Below the pieces are notes generated by a model, which saw only the letters and a list, made by a program, of their open reading frames with translations, ran no database searches and was not told the origin of the DNA. Source: Nymphaea colorata (taxonomy: Eukaryota > Streptophyta > Magnoliopsida > Nymphaeales > Nymphaeaceae). From it: DNA of 64,000 nucleotides. The translations under genes were made by a program, and so were the position numbers. The stretch is from the NCBI RefSeq assembly GCF_008831285.2, contig NC_045142.1, forward strand, positions 5,091,501 through 5,155,500, read 5' to 3'. Shown here one piece after another: positions 1-12,289 of this stretch (position 1 is the stretch's first letter; each line of letters begins with the position of its first letter).

Positions 1-1600
1 ATCCGGATAAGTACAAACCTGAGCATACATAAGGCTTCCTACAACAAACGAATAGGGAATCATTTCCATTTTCTTATATTCGATTTTACTTTTAGGACAC
101 TGTTTGAGACTAAACTTGTCTCCTTTAGCAACTGGAGTATCTCCTGTTTACAATCCTTCATGCTATATCACTGAAGCACCTTATCAATGTACGTCTTTTG
201 TAATAATCCAAGAATATCCCGAGAATGATCTCGAAATATTTGGATCCTCAATACAAAAGATGCACAACCAAGATCCTTCATGTCAAACTTTGTTGACAAA
301 AAATCTTAGTTTCATGCAATATGCCTACATCATTACTTGTCAGGAATATATCATCGACATATAAAACCAGAAAGATAAATTTACGCCCACTGAACTTTTG
401 GTATATACATTTATCAACCATATTAGTCTCGAAGTCAAATGAAACTATAACTTGATGAAACTTGGAATACTACTGACTGAAATCTTGTTTTAGCCCATAG
501 ATGGATTTCTTGAGTTTGCAGACCATTTTTTTTGCATCACCTAAAGCAAAGTTTTCTGGTTGCACCATATATATTGTTTCATCAATGTCTCCATTTAGAA
601 ACACTGTCTTAATATCCATCTGATGCATTTATAAGTCAAAATGAGCTACAAGTGCCATTATAGTTCTGAAAAAGTCTTTCGACGAGACTGGAGAGAAAGT
701 CTCTGTATAACAAATGCCTTCCTTTTGAGTAAAGCCCTTAGCGATAAGACGTACCTTATACCTTTCGATGTTACCTAATGAATCCCTCTTGGTTTTAAAT
801 ATCCATTTACAACCAATGGGTTTCACACCTTCAAGCAAGGGAACAACTTCTCATGCGTCATTGTCCATCATGGACTTTATTTCCTCATTCATGACATCTA
901 TCCACTTAAGAGATTTAAAACTCTTTATTACTTGCTGGAGGTTGACAGAATCATCCTCCATTAAGCCCATATCAACATCATGTTCTTGGATATAGACAAA
1001 ATCATTTGAAATTGTATTTCTCCTCTCTCTAATGGATCTCATAAGTGGCACATCTACTTGATTTTCTTGAGGTTGTTGAGTTTGTTCTTCATTAGGAAGA
1101 CCGACATCATTGTCTTCTTCTGAATATGTTGATGGAACAATGACAGGAACAAATACCTGACTATTGCTTACAACATCTGTATGAGTAGACTCACGTCTCT
1201 CTTCAAAGACAATATGTTTAACCTAATCACCTCCCCAAACTCAATATCATCAAATAAATGGGCATTTTCCGTTTCAAAAAAAGACTTACTGATTGGATTA
1301 TAAAACTTATAACCCCTTAATGTTTGTTTGTTTTCCTTTTATACATCCCATGCAAACGTTTAAGTCTGCAAAATCAAGGGATTTAAGAATTCGATTCGAC
1401 ATAAATCTTGTAATCCTCTTTCAAAGATATGTGCTAAGCGCTTATGCCACAACATAGGAGAATTCTTATTTGGCCAATTTCCGTTTAGTACCACTATACG
1501 TAACATGCAAGGTTTCATGATATTAAGCAACCGTATCAAGCAAATAGAGGTTATCACAACTAGACAAAGAACCAGTGACAATCAAATTTGAGTGCAGAAA
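1..1600 (-). mobile_element. Ty1/copia retrotransposon pol relic
   Basis: Reading the minus strand, 1360-1581 carries a GAG-pre-integrase-like stretch ending in an MLWHKRLAH motif. Then 851-1051 (RRNTISNDFVY, WIDVMNEEIKSM) and 629-838 (GCKWIFKTKRD, KGFTQKEG, TFSPVSSKD) give the start of a copia reverse transcriptase. Shorter pieces down to about position 300 resemble MDIKTVFLNGD, KKSIYGLKQ and LYVDDILLAS. The order pre-integrase then RT is the Ty1/copia order. Most of the integrase is missing, frames change repeatedly and stops interrupt every segment, so the copy is dead. The element runs off the left edge and no LTR is visible. The nucleic acid-level assignment to superfamily is secure, the lineage is not. 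Confidence 0.85.
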
Positions 1601-2362
1601 CAACTTAAATTTACTTCTTCCAAACAAACAATAATAACCAAATTTGTCCAGTAAGAAAATAAAAAACAAATAAAAAAGTAACTATTTGTTTGTTCACAGT
1701 CTATGCTATGATTGACTGAAGCATGACATCAGCCTATCCACAAGAGGGGCCAGGCTGTCACTTTATAAAATAAACACCTATGTTAAAGAGCTTCACGACA
1801 GAAAAATGACCTTTATTGATGTGAAACAAACAATCAAACCTTTATTGACGTTTCCACCAATACGAGCATATTGCTAGTCCATAATGATAGTCCAGACGGC
1901 GTCACCGATACCTTCAGTAAACTTATGCTTACCTTGTGTGTCTTCGCCTTTACTTATGCTTGACAAGCATTATAATATTCAAAGGATCACTGATGCAGGC
2001 AGTCGAGTGATGCTTTTACACATTAAAGATTTAGTTTTGCTGACAGTTCATTCCATGTCACTGCAGATTATATATATATAAAATGCCAAATTTAGAGAAA
2101 CAATGTTTACAAGCGTTATTTATATATTATCGATTCACCAAAAGAGAATGAGAGATGACAATAAAGAGGCGTCGGAAGGTTCCGATCTCAATGTCAGGAT
2201 GTTAACAATAATGTTAATGGTCTTGAATTGGCCCATATTGTCTCATCTAAAAAAAAGATACAAGCAGATGTCATTTCAGAAATGCTTTATTTTTGTAATT
2301 AATTTCAAATATACCCGTCTAGAGAAAATACAAGCCAATTGTTGATTGATGCATCACAACTA
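1600..2362. other. No gene seen
   Basis: AT-rich sequence between the copia relic and the next repeat. Two short open stretches (1884-2081, 2103-2345) show no domain or splice pattern. It may hold more of the decayed copia element, but I see no diagnostic motif. Confidence 0.5.
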
Positions 2363-2820
2363 AGGCTGTTCATGAGCAAGCTCAAGCAGACTTGAGCCAT
2401 CTCGAACTTAGCTCGCATGTCTTCAAAGGAACTCGAACTCGGCTCGAGTTCTTAAAACTCAAAAATTCGAGCCAAAGTTTAGATTGACCAAACCAAGCAT
2501 TTAATTAAAAAAATATATATTTTTTTAATGAAGAGGCAACATATAGACTTTGAACATGAAACCTCGTGCACATGTATACCCATCTGAAAAATCTATTTTT
2601 TTTTATAATTTTATGAGACATATTTTATATGTTTTCTTTCTCGAGCTCAATTGAGTTTAACACATCTGAGCCCACTTAACTCGAGCTCGATTCGTTTAGG
2701 CTGTCGAGTTCATTTCTTAACTCGAACTCGATTTGTTTAATAAACAAGTTGAGTTGGAGTCAAGTTTATTGAGTGAGTTTGAGTTGAGCTCGAGTTAGCT
2801 GGACTCATTAAACAACCCTA
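2363..2820. repeat. Dispersed ctcgag-rich repeat, MITE-like
   Basis: The segment starts with aaggctgttcatgagc and ends with actcattaaacaaccct, which is an imperfect inverted match to the start. Between them are many variants of ctcgagttc and gagctcgag, so the strand can fold on itself. This is a familiar type of plant interspersed repeat. Target-site duplications are not clear. A shorter relative lies at 22850-22990. Confidence 0.55.
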
Positions 2821-3159
2821 AGCGCAACATATAAGGGGCTGAGAGATTAACATCGAACCTCCGATCACTGGTTTTTAGAAAAAAAAAAATCAGCTGATGT
2901 CAGTTAAATAAAAATGGTGGGCCCTATCTGAATTTTCAGACCACTTGCTATCTGATCTCAAAAGTCCAAGATGCATTAATTATGATGATTTTCCCATTTA
3001 TTCGAGTAGTCTTAGCTGTCCTCTTGAGTGCTTGATGCTTCTTGGTCTTAATTTGATTTATCGAGGAGAAATATTAGAAATTATGGCTTCCATTCCTCTT
3101 TATAGGCGACCCCATTTCTCGTGAGGAAACTCATTCTCTATTCCACCCTCTTGGTAGCG
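2821..3159. other. Upstream region of the RLK fragment
   Basis: No gene. A weak TATA-like motif (ctttataggc, about 3095-3105) lies roughly 60 bases upstream of the first ATG of the RLK fragment at 3160. It may be the remains of that gene's promoter. Confidence 0.35.
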
Positions 3160-3615
3160 ATGGAGAAATCATTTCTCATTCTCTCCGTGCTTATGTTCAC
3201 TCTAATTAATTTCCTGCATGTGGCTTCCTTCATTCTAGGTAAGTCTGATCTTCCACCCCTGCATCATGTTAGAAGGCTAATTCTCTATCGAATTCCCTCT
3301 TTTTTTCATAAATTAACCGAATATGTTCATCTTCTTCTCAATGGCTGACTAATATATCTTTATTATATCCTTTTCAAAGTGGGGACGTATGCATCCTTTC
3401 ATCTACCTCCTTCTAGGTAACCTGAAATTGGAAGATTAATTTCTTTTGGTCAGTAACAGAAAAGAATGTTTCTCTATTCTAAACCATGCATTATTAACAA
3501 ATAAAAATGGGAGTTAGATGTTGAGACTTGCATGCAAACGGAAAAAACTTTTTTGATGAGCTAAAAGATCATTAATTTTCATTAATTTTTGTAATTAATA
3601 TACATAGAGAAATGC

Positions 3616-3657
<42 letters not shown>

Positions 3658-4085
3658 ACTTTTTAAGGTGTTCCATAAATGTATCTAAATCTTTGGACCA
3701 TTTTTATAAAATTGTTACAAAATGTGCTGTTTGCCAAATGAACCATTTGGTCCTCTTTCAATTATTATATAATTCTGCCCGATCTTTTGTACTCATTTTT
3801 ACTTCTCTTTATTCAGGGGGACATGCAGACATCAATATAGCATGTGGGACAACTTATGCTTTCAATGATTCGAATGGGAATTACTGGATAGGGGACGATC
3901 AATTCATTCAATCAGGATCCATTGAAACGGTTCAGAATACGAGCCCGTATTCTCAACTCCTGTCCACCGCCCGTTTCTTCGATGATCAAACAAGAATTGA
4001 CTCAGACGAACAAAATTGACGTCGTTGCCCTCTTCCTGTATGGTAATTACGATGACAGGGAACAGCCACCTTCCCTTAATGGTTG
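3160..4085 (+). pseudogene. Malectin-like receptor kinase, 5' fragment
   Basis: Exon 1 (3160-3238) encodes a hydrophobic signal peptide starting MEKSFLILSVLMF and ends in phase 1 at CTAG/gtaagt. Exon 2 starts after attcag at 3817 and reads GHADINIACGTTYAF then NYWIGDDQFIQSG, the opening of a malectin-like ectodomain. Exon phase and the intron position match the complete paralogue at 41845-51108. A stop at 4017-4019 breaks the frame. Homology continues in another frame to about 4085, where a YGNYDD-like stretch is visible. The rest of the ectodomain, the LRRs and the kinase are absent. A similar but not continuous fragment lies at 11914; both contain the YGNYD segment, so they come from two gene copies and not one gene split by insertion. 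Confidence 0.8.
3619..3655. repeat. (TA)n microsatellite
   Basis: Uninterrupted TA dinucleotides inside intron 1 of the RLK fragment. Confidence 0.95.
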
Positions 4086-4287
4086 AACTGTGGGCTGTGA
4101 GTCGAAAAGACTTATTCACAGATTTGCATACACTTATATATATATATATAATATATAATAAAAAATAAATATTTAAAGATGTTAACGTGTCGTTTTGTCA
4201 AAGTTGCACATTGAGCAGGAAGAAGGTAAAAAAGGAAACAAAGCTACCACACGTTTCACTCTGCCATTTTGAAACACCACTAAGAAA

Positions 4288-6130
4288 CAAATATCTAAAA
4301 GTCGACCCGCTAATCTTGGACTCAGATAATTAGAATAAGATCAGAATGCAAATTTAGATAAAAAAAACATGAGAAATCAAACTATGTGTCATAGTTTTAA
4401 GCCACGATTAAGTGTATTTTCTACTCGATAATTGGCCTAAAACGTTACATACTAGATCCAATACAAATAAACATGATATACATGTTTCGGATTTAAATTC
4501 AGCTCTGCCCCGACTGAATCTAGATCATATTGTTTGTGTTCTAAGTTCAGATTCGGGTCCACGGAGCTCCTAAATTCTTTTGTTCACACCGTCCGGTAAG
4601 TTCACCGAAAGCCTGTTTTGTCAAAGTTTACTCCAAATTCTTGGCGAATGGCAGGAATATATTTGGAACTCTTTTTTGTGAAAGAAGGTCAAACGGCGGA
4701 CCTTAAACCGAAATTCGCCGTAATGAAATGGAAGGCCATTTTTCAAATTAAACAATAGTCAGAGAAAGTAAATTTCCTAGGTTTAAGAGCCTCGCCCGCT
4801 CCCTACATTCCTAAGCTTCCCTCTTACAGTAGAAAATCTCAAAGGGAGGGAGAGCTTCAGAGGGTTCTCAGCAGTCCTCTTCCTTGGAGGTACTTTTCTC
4901 CTCTCCTCACTTTTCAGTTCTATCGTTTTTCCTAATTGTTCTCTTCTTTTCGGTTTTGTTTCCTGGGATTTTTTTTTTATCCTCTTCCCGGTTGGTATGA
5001 AGGAAATTCCTTGCTTTTGGTGTTTGGGGTTGAACTGGATGTGGATTTTTTGGAATTTTGGAGAAGGAGGAAGGAATTCCGGTAATGTGGCACGTCCACA
5101 GGGTTGTGCTAAAGAGATCTGAATGGTTGAAAGAGTTTTTGGTCAATCTTCTGTCTTTTCTTAGCGATCTTTGTTTCTTGGGTTCTTGATCTTTGTTTCT
5201 GGTCAATCGATGTGGAAGAGTAGAAAGACCAAGATCCCCATAAACAAAGATCCCGAAGAAAAGACAGAAGATTGACCAAAAACTCTTCCAACCATTCAGA
5301 TCTCTTTAGCACAACCCTGTGGAAGCGCCACATTACCGGAATTCCTTCCTCCTTCTCCAAGATTCTAAAAAATCCACATCCAGTTCAACCCCAAACACCA
5401 AAAGCAGGGAATTCCCTTCATACCAACCGGGAAGAGGATAAAAAAAATCCCAGAAAACAAAACCGAAAAGAAGAGAACAATTAGGCAAAAACGATAGAAC
5501 TGGAAAGTGAGAGGAGAGGAGAAAAGTACCTCCAAGGAAGAGGACTGCTAGAACCCTCTGAAGCTCTCCTTCCCTTTGAGATTTTCTACTGTAAGAGGGA
5601 AGCTTAGGAATGTAGGGAGCGGGCGAGGCTCTTAAACCTAGGAAATTTACTTTCCCTGACTATTTTTTAATTTGAAAAATGGCCTTCCATTTCATTACGG
5701 CGAATTTCCGTTTAAGGTCCGCCGTTCGACCTTCCTTCACAAAAAAGAGTTCCAAATATATTCCTGCCATTCGCCAAGAATTTCGAGTAAACTTTGACAA
5801 AACAGGCTTCCGGTGAACTTACCGGACGGTGTGAACAAAAGAATTTAGGAGCTCCGTGGACCCCAATCTGAGCTTAGAACACAAACAATATGATCTAGAT
5901 TCAGTCGGGGCAGAGCTGAATTTAAATCCGAAACATGTATATCATGTTTATTTGTATTGGATCTAGTATGTAACGTTTTAGGCCAATTATCGAGTAGAAA
6001 ATACACTTAATCGTGGCTTAAAACTATGACACATAGTTTGATTTCTCATGTTTTTTTTATCTAAATTTGCATTCTGATCTTATTCTAATTATCTGAGTCC
6101 AAGATTAGCGGGTCGACTTTTAGATATTTG
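4288..6130. repeat. Large near-perfect inverted repeat (foldback), 0.92-kb arms
   Basis: The left arm runs from 4288 (caaatatctaaaagtcgac) to about 5205 and the right arm from about 5222 to 6130 (gtcgacttttagatatttg). The coordinates of matched bases sum to 10418 both at the outer ends and near the centre (5141 pairs with 5277), so the arms are collinear with few net indels. The loop is about 20 bases. Each arm holds a stretch like a plant 5' leader followed by a splice donor (cttggag/gtac near 4890), suggesting capture of a gene's 5' end. An open frame (5109-5360, minus) spans the loop and has no recognisable domain. A transcript would form a hairpin of about 0.9 kb. I see no clear target-site duplication. 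Confidence 0.93.
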
Positions 6131-6718
6131 ATCGGCACTCAGTTTATTGACAAAAGAAAGTTCCTTTTGTGTTTTTGTGGCCATCAAACAAGCCCCAGCG
6201 GAGAAGTAGGCTTCTTTATATTATGAAATGTCGAACAACTTCATCATCCTGGTCTATGGGAGTCGATTCCTGATCACTGAACCTTGCTTGCCATTTTTTA
6301 CCAAGGCAGTTGAATTGAAAGAAAATTCGTGGAGCCAGGAATTTTGACTGGAGAGGTATTGATCCAAAACTAGATTGCATTTCCACCAAGCGCTTGTCTC
6401 TATATATGCCAACAACAAAGAGTCAAAGATATGATGATTAATTGATAAACAGCTTGTATATATGAAAATGAAACGGAAAGAGCTAGAAACGGTAGAGGTG
6501 ACTGTTTGGATGGAGCGAGAAGGAAAGAGTGAAAAGGAAGGATTATGCAAAAGTAAAGGGATTAACGGAACGGAAAACAAGTTTTTCCTCTTTTTTCAAC
6601 AAGATGGTGAGAATCTCATTACATAAGCCGCCTCTCCATCTTTCTGGATTTCCTGTTAGCGCTTGGCATGCTTTTATATTGACAGCCGCCAGATTGGAAC
6701 TCCAAAAGCCAGAGGTTG
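6131..6718. other. Spacer between two inverted repeats, no gene seen
   Basis: Short open frames on both strands lack recognisable domains or splice context. Confidence 0.5.
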
Positions 6719-7616
6719 CCACTTTAATAAATCTGAAAATTTGCATTCCCCTTTCGTTAGTGTACCTTCGACTGGAATTTTAAACCATTCCATTAAATTA
6801 CTGCTTCTTTGAGCTGAGATTCTAATTTGAATTAGAGTTCATGTTGGCATCCGACTGTTATCAGCTAAAAGTTTAGTCCGGAGCTTGTTTTGAGAATTAT
6901 TACAGATTTTGGGTGGTATTCAAATGAAGATTGTATAAAGCAGTTGGAACCTGGGGCCTTGAAATTAAGTGATATGGATGTCAAACGCGTCTTCCATTTC
7001 ACTAACATGCGGATACCAACACACTTGAACTTGTACATCTTTCAAAAAAGAAAAAAACGCCTCTGGTCCGATTTGCTCTAAAAATGAGTCATCCATTCTC
7101 TCTTTTATTTTTTTCTGATGGCAAAAAATAAGACTTGGGTCTCTTAAAAGGCAAACTTTCATTTTAGTTGCACCAACATTCATTTCATTTACTTTAAGCG
7201 ACCCAAGTCTTCTCTTTTGCCATGAGCCATGAGAAAAATAAAAGAGAGAAAGAATGACTCATTTTTTATCAAATCGGACTATTTTTTTTTTCTTTTGGAA
7301 AAATGGAAAGAGTACTCGTTCAAGTGTTGGTATCCCCACATGTCAAAAGGAAGACGAGGCCCCACGTTCCAAATGCTTTATACAATCTTCATTTCAATAC
7401 TGCCGAAGAAAACTTAAAATCTGTAATAATTTTCAAAACAAGCCTCGTACTAAACTTTTTTCTGATAACAGTCGGATGCCATCCGACATCAACATGAACG
7501 CTAATTCAAATTCAAATATCAGGTCAAAGAAGCAGTAATTTATTGCAATGGGCTAAAAGTCCAGTCCAGCTACAATAACCAAAGGGGAATGCAAATTTTC
7601 AGATTTATTAAAGTGG
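6719..7616. repeat. Second inverted repeat, about 0.43-kb arms
   Basis: The left arm (6719 to about 7150) starts ccactttaataaatctg. The right arm (about 7195 to 7616) ends with its reverse complement, cagatttattaaagtgg. Internal matches include gcattccccttt, cggatgcc, tgataacag and gacttgggtc. The arms are more diverged than those at 4288-6130 and have several indels. The loop is about 40 bases. The sequence is unrelated to the first inverted repeat as far as I can see. No domain is encoded. Confidence 0.85.
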
Positions 7617-9050
7617 TGTAACACCGTAAAAATTTAGTTTTTCTATTGAAAATTGTGAGAGATTTTTAAAGACTTATAAGAAGATTATTAAATAGATGGT
7701 TGTCTTGATTCGTAGCTTTTTTAAGGTTAGATCCAAAACTGTTAGAGAGCATATTGGGATTCGCCAAACCAAGATCTTGAGCCAAAAGTGAGTCCCATTG
7801 TTACATTTAGTGCTAACAGGAAATCCAAAAAGATGGAGCTTATGTAATTAGATTCTAAAGTTTGGCTCTTTAATAAACTTTTTGCCAGTATTAAAAGGGA
7901 GTGCAGTGGGGACCCTGCATGGTCGCGAAAGTGTAATTGCAAGTTGAGACTTTCAAGTCAAACTCAAAGGTCAAAAGAAAAAAAAAAAAACTTTATATGT
8001 ATATATAACAATGGTTTGGCGATTAAGAAAATATTAGAAAGTCAACAATAAAGAAGTGAGAAGTCAGTTTTTTAAGTTTCAGAGGCGCAGGTGAGGAAAC
8101 AAAAGCATAAACGAGAGCGTTCCTGCATTCTGCAACGAGAAGCGAGGTCGTGGTAGGAGGAATGGAGGGACTCGCTGATTTTTTCAGTTTCAAAGCAAAC
8201 TTCCAATGCGACGGTGTAAAGAAGGCAAGGGGATACCCCTGCGGGCATTATTTAGATTCAAATGTGAACAAAAAATATTTTGTACCACATCCAAAAGCCG
8301 ATTTCAAAAATCTGATCCAAGTCAGATTTCCAAGTTTACATCCAAAATCCAATCTGAATTCCATTTCCAAGTATACATCAGAAATCCAATCTGAACCTGA
8401 ATTTCAAATTCATATCTGAATCCAATCCAACTCTAACCTTTTACAATTTTTACCTAATCCAATCTGAATTGAATTTGAGTTAATATCTGAATCAAAACAT
8501 CTGATATTCAAGTCACTTAGCTCACTCATAGAGGTCTTTTGATCCATCGTGATAGACAGTTAAGAAAAAAACAAAAAAAAATGTAAACTAATATTAAATG
8601 ATAAAATTGTCTATCACGTTTTTCTTCCTGACAAACTGTCTAACAAAAGGAAAGATCTTTAAGAAATTGAAAAAACAAAAACACAAATACTAGGGAACTC
8701 GTTTGCTTTACCCTACATCCTTAATGCTTGAAAACACCTAAAGGCAGGAGCAAAATCATGATAAAGGTCTCAAGAAATTTGAGTGCTCTGTGCCTCCTTT
8801 CAGATCCATGCTGTCCCTTGAGGACTAAGGAGATGCAGAACGTGAATCTCAATAGACTACAAAGGATGAACCTTGATGAAAACACAAATAATGCAAAATG
8901 AAGGTTCAAAGGGAGAAAATAAAAATACTTATGTCATTCTATTGTATTGAATCACCTAATACCATACACCACATCAAACCATGGTGACAAGTTATATAAC
9001 ATCTCAATCGGCTCATTTATTTTAGGAGATGTTGCAATGTTTCCATGAGA
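7617..9050. other. Repeat-like non-coding DNA
   Basis: The stretch starts tgtaacaccgt, which resembles the start of some gypsy LTRs, but no partner is visible. From 8280 to 8520 it is built of short degenerate repeats of the aatctgaatcc type, similar in composition to 11550-11885 and 13150-13500. No gene is supported. Confidence 0.4.
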
Positions 9051-9173
9051 GTCATTAACAAATTTTGGTAGAAAAATATTGTCGGTTTATATTACTAAAT
9101 TGGTTACTAAATTTATTATTGTTAAATATGGTAAAAGAAAATTTTGGCTCATGCTACCAAATTTGTTAATGAC
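9051..9173. mobile_element. Short MITE with about 20-bp terminal inverted repeats
   Basis: The left end reads gtcattaacaaattttggta and the right end is the reverse complement with one base less (ctaccaaatttgttaatgac). The 123-bp element is AT-rich and non-coding. I see no obvious flanking target duplication, so the transposon superfamily is not assigned. Confidence 0.65.
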
Positions 9174-9864
9174 CTTTGACAGAGTTCCAATTGCATTGAA
9201 CATCTGACCTAGATTTGACTGCTACATTGTCAGTTGCCATAGACAACAATCTGCTATCAGTTCTATGCTGACTAGGGCAGAATCTGACCAGAGCTGTTTC
9301 CAGTCCTATTCTCAAATCATGTTATCATCTTATGCAACCTGAGTATGCTATTGTGGTTCCTTAGAGAACCATCTATGAACAATTAAATGGTTCCACAGAT
9401 CCAAATTTTCATGAATGGATCTGTCCTACATTCAACAACCTTCAATAAATAGGTCAGCAGCAATGGATTCAATAAGTCGACTTTCCTCTGGTCGCGTAAC
9501 AGACAATGAAGAATCGTGACTATAGATAATTACAAGAATAAACATGGACTATAATCTATATTCACATGACTTTTCAACTTTTTCTTAGTTTGGTAAATTT
9601 GGACCAAGGAGAAACTTTTAGTTTTCTGCTCACTTGATTGTTACTTGAAATACACGTACGTGAATGGAAGTCACAGATCACGAACTTTGAAATACGACAA
9701 CTATAGAGTAAGCCGTCGACATGAAGGAGGCTTTACGCCGCTACGTGGTAAAAGGCTCCCATGCTTAGGGTCAATAAAATAAAGCTGGCCAATGGCAATG
9801 CTCTCTCAATGACAGTCGGAATTATTGCAACATCTTATTCCCTACTAGCTATGTCACCATAGTG
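9174..9864. other. No gene seen
   Basis: No open frame of note, no domain and no clear repeat structure. Confidence 0.5.
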
Positions 9865-10180
9865 CAGGGTGCGGGTGTTGGTACCGGTGCAGGTGCCAAA
9901 TAGACACATCCGCGGTGCGGTGATAGTATTTTATTATTATTATTTTTAATTTATTATATGTATATAACAAAATAAGCATATTATTACAATTTAGTTACGA
10001 ATGTATATAACATACTTAAATAATTGCATTGCATAGAAAAATATCAAAACAACATATATTATATAAGTAATTTAGTAATTTAACATTCTAACTGGGCTCA
10101 AATGTGAGTCGAAGCAGCACCCATGTCCGGTGCGCACTCAACTCATGCGGACTCCGGTGCGACAGTAAAATAGAAGAGTT
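9865..10180. repeat. Dispersed repeat with gtgcgggtgc ends (copy 1)
   Basis: GC-rich ends (gtgcagggtgcgggtg on the left, gtccggtgcg on the right) enclose an AT-rich core. The same plan occurs at 37815-38235. It resembles non-autonomous hAT-like elements common in plants; family membership is inference. Confidence 0.5.
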
Positions 10181-11549
10181 CGATGACCTAGCCTACTAGG
10201 CATCCTAGCCACAGGAAGAGTCCTAAGATCCCCAAAGCTACATCTGCGGTTCTAGCTAGAGGTATCAAGTTCATGAGAATCGCTTTTCACTTTTTTTAGA
10301 AGTGTAAGTGCAAGTAAACGACAATTTTGCTTCTTATTCCCCAAGCAAGAAAAAGCCGTATAAAAAAACAGAGTTGCCCAACACCATAAACTACACAATA
10401 GCTACGTTCAGAGGCGGAGCTAGAGGGAGCGACGTTGGGTCATGAAATAAAAAAAAAGGATATTATATCCTTTTTTTTTGTAATGACCTCAAGATGACCA
10501 CTTTTTGTTACCAAAAAGGATATAATATGCCGGTGTGAAATAAAAAAGAAAAAAAAAGGCCCAAAAATAGTTCAAACGGGTCGGGTCGAGCTTCGGACAT
10601 GGTTGACCAGACCCGGCCCAACACAGCCCAATAATAATCAATCATGGGTAGCGGGTCAACCCGATCCAATCTAGGCCCTTAACTCCCACACAGCAAAAAT
10701 TGCGCAAAATTTTCTTCCTTTGTTCCGTCTCATTTTAAGTGCTTGTTTTTTTAATCACCTCAAGATGACCTCTTTTACAAAAAAATTTTAAGGTCTACAC
10801 TAGCTCACATGTAGCTCTGCCATAGTTTGCCATCCAATAATTGACGTCTAGATGCGATTTTGTTGCTATGTTGAAATTAGGCATGGATTATTAGTGTCTA
10901 ACTGTGTGTAATTGCTATGTTAAAAAGCTGGCATGACCAACTACCTACAGCTATCCACATGTGGCTCCGCCGGTGCATTGCACTGCTCCTCAACTGTTGA
11001 GGCATTTGCTAATCAGATAATATGCCAGGTTTGATTGTGGATTAAAGAAGCATGTATTATAACACCCAAGTTAATTTTTCTCACTACTAAATTCAAGTGT
11101 CAATTGGAAGAACCTCTGTTGGGTTGATTTAAATTTTTTAACTGAATTTTACATCCAATGGTTCAAGTTTTTTTCAATTTTATTTATGCGAGCGCAACTT
11201 ATCCGAGTCCGGTTCAAGGCAGCGAAAAAAAAAATATCCAACTCATTTTATATTTATTTTTTCAAAGCATTTTAAATTCTCTATGGTAGATAAACTCATT
11301 GGCAGTCTTGTCAGTGAACATATATCGGCCTTTGTGGTTTGATATTTTGCTTTTATGGTGTTGCATGCAGTGAGTACATTTTGGCCGTATACAGCTCTTA
11401 CTCATCTGCTAGTTGGATTGGACGTAACCCGATTTATGAAGCGTGGACCTCTTACAAGTTCTATATCTGTCAAGTTCCGAGTGAAACTTGACTTGCTTAG
11501 GTGGTAAAAAGGTCATAGGAAGAATAACCATCATCGTCTTAGAGATGTC
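10181..11549. other. Repeat-like DNA, no gene seen
   Basis: 10410-10690 includes ggcggagctagaggg and cgggtcgggtcgag, which look like ends of degenerate non-autonomous transposons. A possible exon-like stretch follows a splice acceptor at about 11370 (tgcatgcag), but its translation matches nothing I recognise. Confidence 0.4.
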
Positions 11550-11885
11550 AACGTACTCTTAATCATATTCCTATCCCTTTTTTCAAATATTCATTCGAAT
11601 TTGGATTCAAATATAAATCATATCCTCTAAAATCCTATTTCACAATCTTAATGCGCTCTAAGTCCGATTTTCACATTGATAACCAAATCTGAATCCGATT
11701 TTTGAACTGAATTGGACTGATTTTCAAACGATATGAGCATTTGAAAATCCAAGTCCAAATCCCAGTCTGATCAGCTACTTATGGATATCTAAACCCGATC
11801 TCATTTCTTAATTGGACACTAATTTTTTTCTATATCTGGTTATTTAGGAATGATTCGGTCACATATTCAATTCAAATGCTCCCTC
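11550..11885. repeat. Dispersed repeat, copy A
   Basis: It starts gtactcttaatcat and continues with aatttggattcaaat, ccgatttttgaactgaat and atttcttaattgga, ending near cccaattcaaat-like sequence. The same order of motifs recurs at 13150-13500. Together they are two diverged copies of one repeat about 340 bp long. Confidence 0.6.
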
Positions 11886-11913
11886 CCTAATTAATGGGAG
11901 AATTAGTGTCTAA

Positions 11914-12240
11914 TTGTGTGTAAATTGTTCCGGGGTGACTTGGGGATCTGCAATAACAGTCTATGCCATCTTCCAGTACGGTAATTACGATGGCCAGGCA
12001 CAGCCACCTTCCTTTCTCCTCCAAATCGACGGCAGTAACTGGGCGAACGTTCAGACTACGATGGATGTGGTAGTGTACAACTGGACCCATTTGGCTGTGG
12101 TGGACACGGTCAGTGTCTGCCTTAAGCGGAACGAAGCTCTACCAATACTTCATTGGCCTTTCATTTCTGCTATAAGAATTGTTGAAGCTGTTGCCGATTC
12201 AAGCACGTATGTAGCACCAACTCCTTCTATTTCCGGTTTT
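11914..12240 (+). pseudogene. Malectin-like receptor kinase, internal ectodomain fragment
   Basis: The translation reads YGNYDGQAQPPSFLLQIDG, then ANVQTTMDVVVYNWTH, DTVSVCLKRNE and LHWPFISAIRI. This is the second half of malectin-like exon 2, aligning with [19 protein letters not shown] and [17 protein letters not shown] in the complete gene. The beginning of the exon, the signal peptide and everything downstream are missing. It reaches into CT-rich sequence and then a CACTA-type MITE at 12290. It is on the same strand as the 3160 fragment, but overlaps it in content, so it is a separate relic. Confidence 0.8.
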
Positions 12241-12289
12241 TTTCATTACTTTTGGCTCCCTCCTCCTCTCTCCCATTCCCTCTCTCTCT

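Noticed and set aside
4907-5484. Frames inside the large inverted repeat, seen on both strands
   Set aside because: Mirror images of one another through the two arms; no recognisable protein.
11370-11500. Exon after tgcatgcag acceptor
   Set aside because: Translation matches no family I know and no donor or neighbouring exon supports it.
3160-12240. One RLK gene split by an 8-kb insertion
   Set aside because: The two fragments both contain the YGNYD segment and differ there, so they are copies and not halves.
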